NCBI RefSeq assembly: GCF_032854445.1
Contig: NC_088301.1
Span: forward strand, 17,570,018 to 17,634,017
Source: Liolophura sinensis
Lineage: Eukaryota > Mollusca > Polyplacophora > Chitonida > Chitonidae
Reading direction: 5' to 3'
DNA: 64,000 nt
The translations under genes and the position numbers were made by a program. Shown piece by piece: positions 1-11,945 of the stretch (its first letter is position 1; every line of letters begins with the position of its first letter). The notes beneath the pieces were generated by a model, which was given only the letters and a program-made list of their open reading frames with translations, was not told where the DNA came from and did not search any database.

Positions 1-244
1 ATGAGGCTAAAGGTCCGTATTTACAAATATACCGCATCTGTCATGGCCGTCTCACCTAGGTTGGTGATTTAATACAACAGACCGTGTCGGGCTCAGAACG
101 GAAACACGGTAGTATATTTGCTAACGCACCTGTAAAACCTTCGCGAATTCCATTCGTTTTACTCGGTTCCGTTAACCTTTTTTTAAAAATTCCGGTTAAA
201 AATATTACGAGTTGTCTGGAAGGAGTAATAATTATCAGAGGGCC

Positions 245-328
245 AAAAAGTTAAAGTTATCGATATTGATGAATACCAATTGATCAGTGTGGCTATTTCG
301 TTCATCAATATCGATACTTTACTTTTCA
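245..328. repeat. inverted repeat / hairpin
   Basis: The arm at 253-273 (ATCGATATTGATGAA core) is repeated in reverse complement at 301-320. Weaker pairing extends to about 245 and 328, around a loop of about 27 bases. No coding sequence is seen in the first 360 bases. The palindrome could be a MITE remnant or a structured intergenic element, and its flanks show no clear target duplication. Confidence 0.6.
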
Positions 329-360
329 ATATACATAATTTTTGAGAAAATCTTAATGAG

Positions 361-377
361 CCCCCCCCCCCCCCCCC
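361..377. repeat. poly-C tract (17 C)
   Basis: An uninterrupted run of 17 C lies at the upstream edge of the conserved block of unit A. The matching edge of unit B carries a G-rich stretch (14050-14080). Confidence 0.9.
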
Positions 378-389
378 AAACGATGGGTT

Positions 390-1733
390 TGGAGCCTCAT
401 TGGTTTTAAAGAAGAATTAAGTTACAATTCTATTATCGACAATTTATTCTCATCTACCAGTGGCATTGATCCCAGCCTGTACACATGCGTTATCAAATAT
501 ATTAGTATAATATTTAATATTTACTAATATATTAGTAAAGCATACAGCAAACTCATCATGTTTAACACATATTAATTACCTCACTTAGGTGCTCTAATCC
601 GTTTTATTAGGATTTTATTAGGACTCAGTTATTATTAAAGCTGGCGCCGGCTCACCCAACATGCAAAGTGGGGGACACCAGAAATGTTTGCATATTTTAT
701 CCTTATCGATCTTCTTAAGGATGGCTCGTATGTTAATTTAAGCTGCGTTTTACAGAATTGTGGAATGTTGACGTCTGCAGAACGATGGAATGTGGCGATA
801 TGCATACACAAAATTTAGAAAAAACATGGAGGTTATTTGTGTTGTTTACCAACACGTTGTTAGTTACAGAACCAACACCCAAGTAAAAGCTCGCGTATAT
901 CCATGGACACTTTCCTCTGGGACCGTCTTTAAATGTAACAAAGTTAGTGACGTCAGCACACCTCAAATTTACACAGCATTCTTAGGAATTTCGTACGGGT
1001 TACACCTACTAAAGCCTACACCTTCGATATTTCACTATATTTTATTTTTTTATTTATTTGTTTATTTGATTGGATTTTTAAGCCGTATTCAAGATTATTT
1101 CACTTACACGACGGCGGCCAACATTATGGCGGGAGAAAACAGGGAAGAGCCCGGCGGAAACCCACGACCACCCGCAGGTTGTTGACAGACCTTCTCCACT
1201 ATATCGTTCAATACCAATTGCCTATCTGTCAATAAGGCAGTCTCAAAATTCTGTAGATTATATAGCAAATGGTTGTTGACAAACAATTGCAAGGTTCTTT
1301 TCATACCATTTACGTATTTACTATTCTCCTAAGTGGGTAACTCGGTTTCGCACTTTGAACAGCGGTAAACAAATCTGGGAGTTTTGTGTTTCCGAGTTTT
1401 CCCTTGCGATAACTACAGCCATACAGATGACAGAGTTTGCTTTATTAAGGACGGTCTGTGTGACTATAGATTCTCAGCAAGCATCGCCTTACCAATACTA
1501 CCACAGAGGTAAACACAGTCACATTGATACACAACTCTGTCTCGTCTGATGTCCTCAGTCCATCTGTGGCAAGTAATTATGAGAAGAAGTTTTGGTTATC
1601 GTTGAGATACCAGAAAGAACATGTTCAGCGGATTAAGGAGGAACTTTACATCTTCACGAGTTCAGCTTAATAAAAACTTCATATCTTGTGAGAATTCCCT
1701 CTGTGTGGTAAATTGCATCAGGTGAGAATTAGA
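390..1733 (+). other. unit A upstream block (paralogous 5' flank)
   Basis: This non-coding stretch resembles 13640-15280 (unit B) and 47394-48633 (unit C). Shared landmarks include TTAAAGAAGAATTAAG near 409, a CAAC..ATGCAAAGT segment near 657, and a GAGAATTCC segment near 1690 that recurs near 15190 and 63950. It is the putative promoter and 5' flank of a receptor gene. An open frame at 790-1185 crosses SINE sequence and is not conserved, so it is not called as a gene. Confidence 0.6.
1038..1200 (-). mobile_element. mollusc tRNA-headed SINE, partial
   Basis: Read on the minus strand it gives the body CCGCCGTCGT..AAGTG and the A/T-rich tail. The tRNA-like head is missing. It lies inside the upstream block of unit A. 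Confidence 0.8.
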
Positions 1734-1932
1734 CTTATTTATTTATTTTATTTTATTGGTGATTACGCAGTACTCAAACCGGGCACATCCCGGGGAAAAA
1801 CCACGACCATCCGCAGTTTGCAGCCAGGCCTTCCCACTTATGGCCGGATAGGAAGCCAGCATGGGGTGGACTTGAACTCATAGAACTCATGGTCATCACG
1901 CTGCGCTAACAAACTGAGCCAGGGAGATTCCT
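1734..1932 (-). mobile_element. mollusc tRNA-headed SINE, internally deleted
   Basis: The minus-strand copy keeps the tail (TTTATTTATTTTATTTTATT on +) and the tRNA-like head ending at CTGAGCCAGGGAG, but the middle is shortened. It sits directly between the conserved upstream block and the decayed first exon of unit A, so it separates a putative promoter from its exon. Confidence 0.8.
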
Positions 1933-1981
1933 AATGGGATATACACTGACCTTATAACTGAAGAGGGATTGCGTTTTAGAA

Positions 1982-2043
1982 TTGGAGGATCACAGGAAAC
2001 AGATTAGCGGTGTTCTTCGCTTTATGATGGGAAATAACATTTG
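1982..2043 (+). pseudogene. decayed signal-peptide exon of unit A receptor gene
   Basis: It aligns by eye with the first coding exons of units B (15281-15341) and C (48634-48694). The ATG has become TTG, and one extra base lies in the ATGGGAA(A)TAACATT stretch, making the exon 62 instead of 61 nt. The donor site reads GTAACT. Encoded residues such as HRKQISGVL are still recognisable. With start and frame both lost, this copy cannot encode a secreted protein as it stands. Confidence 0.75.
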
Positions 2044-3267
2044 GTAACTATTTTACTTTATGGAAAAAAAGTATTTGTTCAACATTTTTCATTGCGGAAA
2101 ACAGACACTAGTCTTGTGTAATGCTTGTCTCTTAATTAGAAAACTACTGAGAAAGTGTAACTGGCACAGTCTTTCTGCAAAGAGATAAGGAAATAAATGT
2201 TATTAACCGTTGTCTCGGCTCTAAACTTTGGAATGACATTTATTTATTCCACTTTATTTTAACACTGCTGTATGCTTAAACAGGGACAGGTAACAGAGTT
2301 ATACGTCTACTTCATAAAACACACAGATGATATTCTGAAATGCGTCTAGCTTTTACTCTGAGGTGTTTGTTTGGGGTATATCGTCCCCTTTGATATTCCT
2401 TTTGCTAGACTTCACGGTTCCGATATACTTACATTGCTAACTCACTGCATGGTTGCCCATTCTGAGGACTTCATAGTTTAATATTTGCATGAAGCTAGAC
2501 ATTCGTGCATGTATTAGCTTGTCTAGGCATGAGTTAACAGGTGTGAAAAAAGGTTTTGTGATTATCAGCGATGGGGACTAGTTTGGGACTGATTGGTGTG
2601 CAAATGCCAGATCTGCCGACAGCCAAAGAACATATGTAAGATAGCAGGAAATGTAGCTACTGGTATTCAGAAAAGAACCATCTCAGATTATTAATCACGA
2701 TGTTTATTGTTTTTAAACACCTGTGATAATTTGGACAGAAGGATAGTTATGAAATCAATATACCGGACATAGGCTATAGCTGAGACACGAAATAATAAAC
2801 ACAGCATATGTATATGGGGCATTGGCTTTCAGGTCACCGGTAAGGACACGTTTATGCTTAAATTCCACGTAGTCAAACATCTATTCCTAATCACAGACTG
2901 GGAATGTCGTTATTTTAACCTAATACGTGGTTTTCCGTCCCTGTACATCATGGGTTCAGCTTTTGTTTGTTTTGAACTTTCTTCTTCGATCCTTACCACA
3001 GACTACATAATTAGAAGCTTCGACCCAAACGTTTTCCAGGTGCTGCCAAACTGTAAAAAAAAGGTACTGTATGTTTTGTTGTAAAACTTGCTGGCTATTT
3101 TACCTACGGTGCATTTTTTATAGATAAACTGTTACAGCTCTGGTCTGACAATACACATTTACAGCCGATTGTGTAGTTACATATAAAGGCAAGGTGTTGT
3201 TAAATACAGGGCCGTGTTGTGTTTTCTCAGCTGTATTGCTGTAAGGGTGGGGACCCCAGTCACATGT
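2044..3267 (+). other. decayed intron 1 of unit A
   Basis: No gene is seen. The stretch is similar to intron 1 of unit B (about 15342-16930), for example the segment with GATTGTGTAGTTACAT near 3169 and 16832. Short open frames here are not supported. It ends at the 4-base target duplication ATGT of LTR element 1. Confidence 0.6.
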
Positions 3268-4269
3268 TGTTACGGTATTGAAAACAGCAACAGAAAACAG
3301 ACTCAGTGCCTCAATATTACAATGTAAACAATGCTTTATATATAAATTGAGACGTACAGACAGTTCAACAACAACAACAACAACAACAACATACACATCA
3401 GTATTACAGGTCTTTACAAGTTTCCAGTTCACCTTTGCATCCCAAGGGATGTATTCCAGGAAATCCAACGTAAAGACCATGGGATAAACACACAATTCAC
3501 ACAAGTCACAAATTGTCCTCGACAGGTACTTCGCCAGGGTAGCGAACACGAACACAGGTTACACAGAAATGGAACAGTCAAGCCTTTGAATGACGTCACA
3601 CCCGCAGAGCACAACACAGGGTAAATACAGGCATGGAGGTATAATCCACTTCAGATCAGTCACAGCTCCCGCAGAAGCTCACAAACGAGCCGTTCAGAGA
3701 CGTAGAGTAATGTCACCTTGTGGCAGAACGAACATCCTTTGCAAAACTGAAAACTTCAGTTTAGAGTCCTTGACGACCTTGTCGGTCAGGTGAGGTCAGC
3801 GTGTTAAACAAATTACACGGTCCACACTGTATAATCATAATAAAGATCCGAACACCAATAAACGTGACTTCCGCAGAAATTCACATAAACCAGACATCAG
3901 TGGTACACAAACGGTGCCGGCATAAAAAAACTGTCCTCCCAAATGAAACTGGCATCACCAGCTCATATAAATATAATGGACTCGATACGAGAGCGTCGCA
4001 CACTCTCCTGGCTCCCAGTGGATGCAGCAAAAATACCTCCACTCTGCACAGAAAACACGGCTTATATACGTGCCAGGTGGATTCAACTATTCTTAGACAC
4101 AGAATTAACAGTCAATGAACAGCCAGTTAAATAAACAGAGCATTGAACAAGGTGCTTTCGGCAAGGTCCGCGCTGTACGTATATAACAGGGCCTGTTACG
4201 CTTATAACATATAACACAAAGGTCCGCAGACTAACAGTACATGGAAACGTTAAATAGTCATACATAACA
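3268..4269 (-). repeat. element 1, 3' LTR (left), full length
   Basis: 1002 bp, starting TGTTACGG and ending CATAACA on the + strand. It includes a (CAA)n microsatellite near 3367-3391 that varies between LTR copies. It is near-identical by eye to the right LTR of element 2 (61231-62230). Confidence 0.9.
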
Positions 4270-4284
4270 CCCCCACCCTTCAGG
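4270..4284 (-). other. element 1 polypurine tract
   Basis: Read on the minus strand, a run of purines (AAGGGTGGGGG) directly precedes the 3' LTR, the expected plus-strand primer of an LTR retrotransposon. Confidence 0.75.
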
Positions 4285-4383
4285 GAAAGAAAGTTTTGCA
4301 TAAAACTTTCTTTAACATATTTATAATCATGAATAACAATAACGTTTACCACAGTCTATAAAAACAAAGCTGCAGAAAACCAA

Positions 4384-5059
4384 CTAGACACGTGACAAAC
4401 AATCAGCAATCACATTATCTTTCCCTTTTATGTGTCTAATCTCTAGATTAAATTCTTGCAAAAGCAAACTCCACCGTAACAATCTTCGGTTTTTACCTTT
4501 TAGTTTGTGCAAGAAGGTCAAGGGATTGTGATCTGTATACACAACAATGGGGTAACTTGACGAAGTCACGTATACTTCAAAATGCTGTAATGCTAGAATC
4601 AAGGACAGACATTCCTTTTCTATTGTCGAATAATTTCTCTGGCACTTGTCAAATTTGCGAGAAAAAAAAAACATACAAGGTGATCAATGTGATCTGTTTC
4701 ATTTTCTTGTAACAAAACTGCCCCAGCAGATATATGACTAGCATAACAGCTAGCTTAAATGGTAAATTAAAATCAGGTGCTACAAGTATGGGGCCGCTGC
4801 TTAGCATGGCCTTTAATCTATCAAAAGATCTCTGACACTCAATGGACCACAAGAATGTAGCACCTTTCTTTAACAGCTGAGTTAGTGGCTCACTAACAAA
4901 TGAAAAGTTCCTACAAGACTTACGATAATAACCTGCCATGCCCAAAAAACGCTTTAACTCTCTCTTACAACTTGGCACTGGAAAACAAGAGATAGCAACT
5001 CCACTAGGATGTACAACATTGAGATCAGTGCTATCTCTGTCTACATATGGCTTTAACAT
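4384..5059 (-). pseudogene. element 1 RT C-terminal part and RNase H
   Basis: Two overlapping frames encode the end of a Gypsy-type reverse transcriptase (KRELKRFLGMAGYYRK and LVAPDFNLPF motifs) followed by RNase H (EKECLSLILALQHFEVY, YTDHNPL, KGKDNVIADCLSRV). The palm domain with the YxDD motif is missing: sequence jumps from the integrase tail (MLKPYVDRD..VVHPSG) straight into the thumb/connection region. A frame break lies near 4660. The position 3' of integrase and next to the 3' LTR shows the pol order. Confidence 0.88.
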
Positions 5060-5078
5060 GTTAATGTGACAAAGTTGT

Positions 5079-6395
5079 CTAGATTAAAATAATATAATTA
5101 AGATCACTTAGCCTGTGGTCTACTACATAAGGTCCAAAATAACGAGCTTTAAGTGGCTTACCACTAACTGGAAGTAAGGCCAGTACCTTCTGACCAACTT
5201 CAAATCTGCGTCTTACTGTCTCTTTGTCATACTTAGTTTTCATACTCTTCTGAGAAGCTGTAAGATTCTCTCTGGCTAACTCACTTACTCTGTTGAGCTT
5301 AGTACGAAAACTTGACACATACTGTAATAGGTTAACATTGTCACTATCACCAGACACAAACTTTTCCTTGAACAACTGTAGTGGACCACGCACAGTATGG
5401 CCAAACACAAGCTCAAATGGACTAAATCTAAGTGACTCTTGTACAGACTCTCTTACAGCAAACATTAACAAAGGTACACCCTCGTCCCAATCTTTCCCTG
5501 TCTCAAAGCAGTAAGTTCTTATCATACTTTTCAGTGTCTGATGGAATCTCTCTAGTGCTCCTTGACTTTGTGGGTAATAAGCTGAGGATTTATACTGGCT
5601 AATACCTAGCTCATGCATAACTTGTTGGAACACACCAGACATGAAATTTGAACCCTGGTCTGACTGTACTGACTTAGGCAGACCAAACATGGTGAAGAAC
5701 TTAACTAAAGCCTTAATTACAGTCTTGGCAGTAATATTCCTTAGTGGAATTGCCTCAGGGAAACGAGTTGAAGTACACATTATGGTTAACATATACTGAT
5801 TTCCAGACTTTGTCTTAGGTAGCGGACCAACACAATCTATTAAGGTTCTACTGAATGGCTCACCAATTGCAGGAATAGGCCTCAAGGCTGCCTTGGGGAT
5901 TGTCTGGTTAGGTTTCCCCACTAACTGACATGCATGACAAGACCTGCAAAATTCAGTAACATTTTCCTTATTCCTGGCCAATAAAAATGACTGAGAATCT
6001 TATGATAGGTCTTATTAACACCTAAATGACCTGCTAACGGCGTTTCATGCGCTATGGTCAGTATGTCTTTACGATAAGACTTGGGCACAACTACCTGATG
6101 CTTAACTGCCCATTCATCCTCCAAAGAAACATCGGGAGGCCTCCACTGCCGCATCAATATGCCAGACTTGACATAGTAGTAGCATGGGTCAGGTAAAGAT
6201 TCACCATCTTTAGCTGCATCATTAAACAAGCAAGAAATACTTGGATCACTGTGTTGTTCAGCAATCAACTCAGTCCTACAAAATGACTGATCACCACTAA
6301 CAGAATTAGTATCTACTTCCTGCTGGCTGTCTAATTTGGAAAAATCTCCATCCAGCATGTTGTTGAGAAAAGTCTCACTCAAATCAACAGTACTA
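5079..6395 (-). pseudogene. element 1 integrase
   Basis: In element sense this begins after the protease with a spacer, then an HHCC zinc-binding region (AHETPLAGHLGVNKTYHKI, CRSCHACQ). The catalytic core follows with D (LIDCVGPL), D (QSDQGSNF) and E (GALERF), then a GPY/F-like end (RYFGPYVV). A one-base frame change separates WPGIRK from the following VTEFCRSC. The C-terminal end is interrupted near 5085. The core triad looks intact, but the protein could not be made in one piece. Confidence 0.9.
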
Positions 6396-8251
6396 CCCTG
6401 GTCTGTACTGACTTTTCTAGACATAGCTCTTGTAACAACACAGGACGGATATAAACCCGCTATCTCGCTTTCAACTGGCTCTGTGACTGAATTCAGAGAA
6501 GGCTTATCAACCATTAACGGATCAGCAGTAACTTTATCATGCGCTAAGTCATTTCCCAACAACAAATGAATACCCTCAAAAGGTAATGAAGGCTTAATGC
6601 CTACTCTGACAGGCCCAGATATCAAATCTGATGACAAATAAATATCATGAAGGGGAACACTGACAAAGTCACTAGACTCTACACCTCTAATAAGGGCACG
6701 AACCCCAGAGTATGACTCTTCAGAAAAGGGCAGAGTATTCATCAACAACAGAGACTGAGATGCCCCAGTATCCCTTAATATCTTTATAGGGGTAGCACCA
6801 GACATGTCGCTTCTAAGCGACACTGAACCAGAATTGATAAACGGAGCGAAGCTATCCATAGAGCATTTGGGAATCTTATCCAATCCCATATCAGCTAACT
6901 CAGATCTGCTTTTAACTGCTGATGTAACTTCCGGCAATGTTTTGTGCATTGTAACACAAAGACCTGTGGGCTTAGACTCATTCTGAGCTTCCCGTCTCCT
7001 TTTCAACGTGTAACATTCACTCATCACGTGACCTACCCGCTTGCAAAAATTACAAGTGACCCTATTTCGAGGACTACCATTCCAATCTGAACTACGTGAA
7101 CCATGAGCTGTAAAACCACTGGAGCCTGGTGTAGAACTCTTCTGTATAGAGCTACCTCTACCTGTTGCATGTGACTGGGTATTTCTACGTGTAAATGAAT
7201 TAAATGGCTTACCCGTGTATGTAACCTTATGTGTCAAGGAATAATCATCAGCTAAACTGGCTGCCTCTTCAAGTGTACTCGCCTTCTGCACATGAACGAA
7301 CACCTTTACATCATTATGAATACAACGCTTGAACTCTTCTACCAGCACAAGCTGACGCAAACTTTCAAAATCCTTGCCTATTTTCTTGGCTATACACCAG
7401 CGATCAAACAACTGCTCCTTAGCTCGACCAAACTCAACGTATGTCTGATCTCAACCTTTTTCACAGTTACGAAATTTCTGGCGGTAAGCTTCAGGCACCA
7501 ATTCATAACCCTTCAAAATTACCTCTTTCACATAGTCATAATTGGAAGCAGTCTCTACACTTAACTGAGTGTAAATTTCCCTGGCCTTTCCAATTAGCAC
7601 ACTCTGTAATAACATAGTCCAGAACTCTTTAGGCCACTTCAAACTATTTGCAATTTTCTCAAAATGCAGAAAATACTTATCCACCTCTTTTTCCTAAAAG
7701 GATGGAACAAACCGAATGTATTTGGTCACATCAAATCCTGAACCCTGTCTACCGGAAGGACCCGGTTTCTCATCTCTCTCTACCTCTAACTTTTTCATTT
7801 GGAACTCCAATTCTCTTCCCCTCTCTCTTTCTTGCCTCTCTCTCTCATCTCTCTGCATTTTCAACTTTTCTAACTCTATCTCATGTCCCCTCTCTTTCTC
7901 TTTTTCCTTCTCTCTTTCCTCTCTCTGCACTTTCAACTTTTCTAACTGTATCTCATGTTCCCTCTCTTTCTCTTTTTCCTCCAATCTCAACTTTTCTAAC
8001 TCTAACTGCTTAAACTTAAGCTCGGCATCAGACTGACCCTCGAACTCATAATCAGATAATGCAGAACTATCAAACTTCCCTATCTCCACTAAATGTTTCA
8101 ACAAAGTATGCTGCATATCTCTTTTCCTCCATGAAGACTTTATGGACAAACCTAAAAATGTCCCTAACTTAACCAAGTCTTCCTTCTTTAAACTCTCAAA
8201 AACATCCTAATCGGGCGCATTAACAAACTGTTTGGGATCAAAATCTCCCAT
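6396..8251 (-). pseudogene. element 1 gag-protease
   Basis: Starts at an ATG (8251-8249, MGDFDPKQFVNAPD). A stop replaces Q just after NAPD, where element 2 has CAG. A long charged coiled coil (repeats of EKEKERE/LEKLK) is encoded by GA-rich DNA at about 7770-8010. Next comes a TAG at 7696-7694 (VPSF*), shared with element 2, then a core gag region with another stop (CEKG*DQTY). The CCHC knuckle reads CNFCKRVGHVMSEC, and the aspartic protease has ILRDTGASQS and LLLGNDLA. At least three in-frame stops inactivate it. Confidence 0.9.
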
Positions 8252-8356
8252 TGTAAATATTTAGCCACTAAATCATTCACCGTTAAAATTAAGCAATCGC
8301 TTCTCACTTGTGTTTAACTTGAAATATCCGGTGCAAAACAAAAGGGAAACAATCAG

Positions 8357-8374
8357 TTCCCGGACAAGCCCCCA
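8357..8374 (-). other. element 1 primer-binding site, tRNA-Pro-like
   Basis: On the minus strand, five bases after the 5' LTR, the sequence is TGGGGGCTTGTCCGGGAA. That matches 16 of 18 bases of the complement of the 3' end of metazoan tRNA-Pro (established knowledge). The same 18-mer stands at 34976-34993 and 61208-61225. Confidence 0.75.
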
Positions 8375-8379
8375 ATTTC

Positions 8380-8706
8380 TGTTACGGTATTGAAAACAGC
8401 AACAGAAAACAGACTCAGTGACTCAATATTACAATGTAAACAATGCTTTATATATAAATTGAGACGTACAGACAGTTCAACAACAACAACAACAACATAC
8501 ACATCAGTATTACCGGTCTTTACAAGTTTCCAGTTTACCTTTGCATCCCAAGGAATGTATTCCATGAAATCCAACGTAAAGACAATGGGATAAACACACA
8601 ATTCACACAAGTCACAAATTGTCCTCAACAGGTACTTCGCCAGGTTAGCGAACACGAACACAGGTTACACAGAACTGGAACAGTCAAGCCTTAGTCATAC
8701 ATAACA
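8380..8706 (-). repeat. element 1, 5' LTR (right), internally deleted
   Basis: 327 bp. It matches the outer parts of the left LTR but lacks about 676 bp: it passes directly from CAGTCAAGCCTT to AGTCATACATAACA. The terminus and the ATGT target repeat are preserved. Confidence 0.9.
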
Positions 8707-8710
8707 ATGT

Positions 8711-10614
8711 ACACCAGTATGTACACCAGGACGTAGTTTTAAAAGCCCCACTGGGTGAGTGAGGCGAAGGTCCGTCCCACTTTCGATACCTCAAGCCAGC
8801 TTTTGCGTCAGAAAAAGATACGGCTTATGTGTTTGACAAACTGTACAATCGGCCGTGTTAATGTCATCTGTTACTGCTTTAGGTCATGCTGAAGTGGTGA
8901 AAAAAATTCCAGCACAACCATTTTGAAATTCGCCTGCAACAAAGACACAGAGCCCAGCTTTCTTGTTCCTACGCTACCGTTTATCATACGTACCATAAAC
9001 ACGAATTAGGTCAACTTGGATCGAGAAAGGTAAACATTGATTTTATGAATTTATCAGGTAGAAGGAAAATCACCAGCCACCAAACGCTGGCCTTCCTCAG
9101 TAAACACTACAAAAGTGACTAAAAGGTGCCCAAAGTCCTAACGTGTGTTATAGAGATTTTCTTGCTCCATATTGCTGGCCGCCGTCGTATAAGTGAGGCA
9201 ATCTGGTTTACACAGGGAAATTAAAGATTAAAAGTGGTTATATTTTAAAGTGATTTCAAGTGTCTATCTGCATTTCTTACCTCATGTTATTACTTATTTC
9301 TCAGCTGTATCTCTCACCTTTATGTCTCAGCTAATGTAAGATTTTTGTGAAGTAAGCTTTTTTTCTGTTTGTTTGTTTTCTTTTCTTTATAATTCTTGAA
9401 TTAAATCCCTTGACTTTCGATATATAAAGACTATAAGAAGTATAAGATATATATTGCCTCAAACATCAAATGAAAACACCTGTCCTTATAATGTAAAATG
9501 AACTACCATTATATATATATACTCACACGGACCATTTATTAGTTGCAGGGCTTTTATTTTCTTTTTTGGTTTGAGTTCATAAAAACTGGATAGCGGAACA
9601 AGTAAATTGTCTATAGAAAATCCGATTTATAAACAAAGCATATAGACCTGCATGTACTCATCACACATAGGATATTATATATAATATTTATACCTGTGAT
9701 ATAAACCCTGTCACAACTTTATACAGCTTGTGAATGCTTTATATTTTAAGATCAGATAAACCATGGAGGGAAAGACTAATCGTAAATCGGAAACTGTATA
9801 ATCTTTCATAATTAAAACTTCATGCAAATAGCTGAAAGCAGCTGAATGTTTACCTTTGGTTATGTAAGAGGCTTGTGTTTTTAAAACCATGTATATTAAA
9901 TTACTACTTCCCTAAAGCAAATAGGCCTATAAGCCGACTACTGTATGCAGCAATGGAGACTACAAATCCAGGCTATATTTTTATGAGTAAATCTTACAGT
10001 AAAGGCAATTTACTCATGGCCTGTTCACCAAGATAACTGTTTACGTTTACATTGCATTAGTAAACGTACAGTGCAACTTTACTTAATCGGGTGACGCTCA
10101 CGTGCACCTTTTTCAGTCAAATTTGAACAGTGTATATATCTATGTTTCTGTTAAAATGTATAATAAGATAATATACAAACTTTATTTTACATAGAATGTG
10201 TGTGTTTAAATTATTTTGGCTGTAACATAATGGTTTGGCGTTACTAATAGATTAATATCCCAGGAAGGGAATATAGTGAAGGGATATCACATAATAATTT
10301 AAAAGCTACCGGTATAGAAGGGGACTGCAGGCTTACAGCTAGTGTTTGATATATAAGTGATTATGGTGTGTTTTCTGCCTTTTTATTCTCTCCAATACAC
10401 ATATGTAGACGCTCAAATACACATAGTACATAAGGACATCTCTACTTGGGGTTTCCTTACTCAGATTTAATTGATAGAATTTCATCACTAATTGTAACTC
10501 TGTTTAATAAAACTGGTCAGTGCTATATTAACGTCTGTCCCACTACATACAAGTGTCACTACTCATTGGATGTTTCGCTGTTCATCGAATTACTTGGGTT
10601 TCTCAATAATATTG
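8711..10614 (+). other. unit A intron remnant, no gene seen
   Basis: Parts resemble unit C introns: 8790-8900 matches about 49940-50060, and 9360-9480 matches about 51000-51120. The EGF exon expected after the latter (compare 51205) is absent. No coding signal is seen. Confidence 0.55.
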
Positions 10615-10615
10615 A

Positions 10616-10829
10616 TTGATTTATTTATTTGATTGAAGTTTTACGCCGTACTCAAGAATATTTCACTTATACGACGGCGGCCAGCAATATGGTGGGAGGA
10701 AACCGGGCAGATCCCGGAGAAACCCTCGACCATGCGGCCAGCATTATGGCGGAAATAATCTCCCGACCATCCACAGATTGCTGACAGACCTTCCCACGCA
10801 CGGCTGGAGAGGAAGCCAGCATGAGCTGT
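10616..10829 (-). mobile_element. mollusc SINE, head-less
   Basis: Minus-strand copy with tail (TTTATTTATTTGATTG), body and the GAGGAAGCCAGCATGAGCTG segment. The tRNA-like head is missing where RT-like sequence begins. Confidence 0.82.
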
Positions 10830-11590
10830 TTCTCATTAGTAACATTTATGTGAAATTCGAGGAAACTACACATTAACAGTGTATAAGTATATAGATTGTG
10901 CTCGCCTGTGACTATGCACAAACTTTTAAGGAGTAATCCTCACCAGGCTAGACCTTTCTCATTTACTAAAGGCTATATTGATGATTTCCTAGCTTTAAGT
11001 AATCCGTATGTAGCAAAGACTTTGAAAGATATATGTCCATCTTCGCTGAATTTAAATGAAACCATAGGCTGCCCCTATGGTATATCTTATCTGGACTCAT
11101 TTTTGCAGAAATACCCATATGGATTTCTCTCGCATACTTCACGAGAAGAGGGATAGCTTCAATTTTGACATTATAAATTGTCTTTACTTGGGCAGCAATA
11201 TACCGAAGTGTCCTGCATATGGTGTGTACATATCCCGCCTTGTAGCACTTGTCAGATCCTGTGTGTTATGTGACGATTTCAATCCACGTCAAACGTTATT
11301 ACTGCCAAAACTTGTGTGTCAAAGTTATGCCATCAACCGCCTTCACTGAAACTTTCTTAAGTTTTACAATGAGTATAATTCTAAGGAAATATGGATACAA
11401 CTTCCAAATCTCGGCCTTTGTATTTCACGATTGAGTCAAAATCGCTGGGGTCTGTGTATTCATCGGGTTGAAATAGATCTCTGCGTTGGATATATGAACG
11501 GTTGCAATCAAAGTGCATCCGAGATATTGAGATATTGTATTTTATTATTGACAACTTATATTCTAGCATGGCACATGTACGTGATTTGAA
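10830..11590 (+). pseudogene. reverse-transcriptase fragment, possibly Penelope-like
   Basis: Broken frames encode RT-like segments in order: a weak FLISNIYVKFE start, then FSFTKGYIDDFLAL (the YIDD catalytic box) near 10950, the segment with SYLDSFLQKYPYGF near 11085, and AYGVYISRLVALVRSC near 11220. The same sequence recurs at 39320-39772 plus 41241-41590. The layout (YIDD, then YLDL, then PAYGVYISQL) resembles a widespread metazoan RT family that may be Penelope-like; that assignment is tentative. Stops and frameshifts make it dead. Confidence 0.65.
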
Positions 11591-11685
11591 TACTGTTTAC
11601 TGGAAACTGTTGATTCCTTCTTTTTGTGTGATTCCGTCCTATGTTCGTATTTTATATTCTTTCTTAGTTCTTTGGTGATTTGCGT

Positions 11686-11945
11686 TATTTATTTATTTGA
11701 TTGGTGTTTTATGTCGTACTCAAGAATATTTCACTTATACGACGGCGGCCAGCAATATGGTGAGAAGAAACCGGGCAGATCCCGGGAGAAACCCACGATC
11801 ATGCTTAGGTTGCTGTAAGATCTTCCCACTTAGGGCCGGAGAGGAAGCCAGCAGGAGCTGGACTTGAACTCATAGCGACCGCATTGGTGAGAGGTTTCCG
11901 GGTCATTACGCAGAGCTAGCGCGCTAACCGACTGAGCCTGGCGGA
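11686..11945 (-). mobile_element. mollusc tRNA-headed SINE, near full length
   Basis: About 260 bp on the minus strand with all parts: A/T tail, CCGCCGTCGT body, a GAACTCATAGCGACCGCATT segment and the tRNA-like head ending ACCGACTGAGCCTGGCGG. One of the most complete copies in the window. Confidence 0.9.

Larger units (their letters stand above)
3268..8706 (-). mobile_element. LTR retrotransposon element 1 (Ty3/Gypsy, Gmr1-like order), defective
   Basis: A 5.4-kb minus-strand element with LTRs beginning TGTTATG and ending CGTAACA in element sense. It is bounded by the direct repeat ATGT (3264-3267 and 8707-8710). In element sense the order is 5' LTR, primer-binding site, gag with coiled coil and CCHC knuckle, protease, integrase, the C-terminal part of RT, RNase H, polypurine tract and 3' LTR. 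Integrase before RT/RNase H is the reverse of ordinary Gypsy elements and matches the Gmr1-like group. Several stops and frameshifts and loss of the RT catalytic core make it non-autonomous. It lies in unit A, where flanking host sequence resembles unit B around 16930-17050. Confidence 0.93.

Noticed and set aside
790-1185. 131-codon plus-strand frame upstream of unit A
   Set aside because: It runs into SINE sequence, and the paralogous stretches in units B and C do not keep the frame.
7716-8036. Ser/Leu-rich plus-strand proteins over gag
   Set aside because: Antisense to the GA-rich coiled-coil coding stretch of gag; composition artefact.
3268-8706. Copia-type element, because integrase precedes RT
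   Set aside because: Protein motifs (CCHC gag, GPY/F integrase end, RNase H DCLSRV, LGMAGYYRKF) are Gypsy-type; the Gmr1-like group explains the order.
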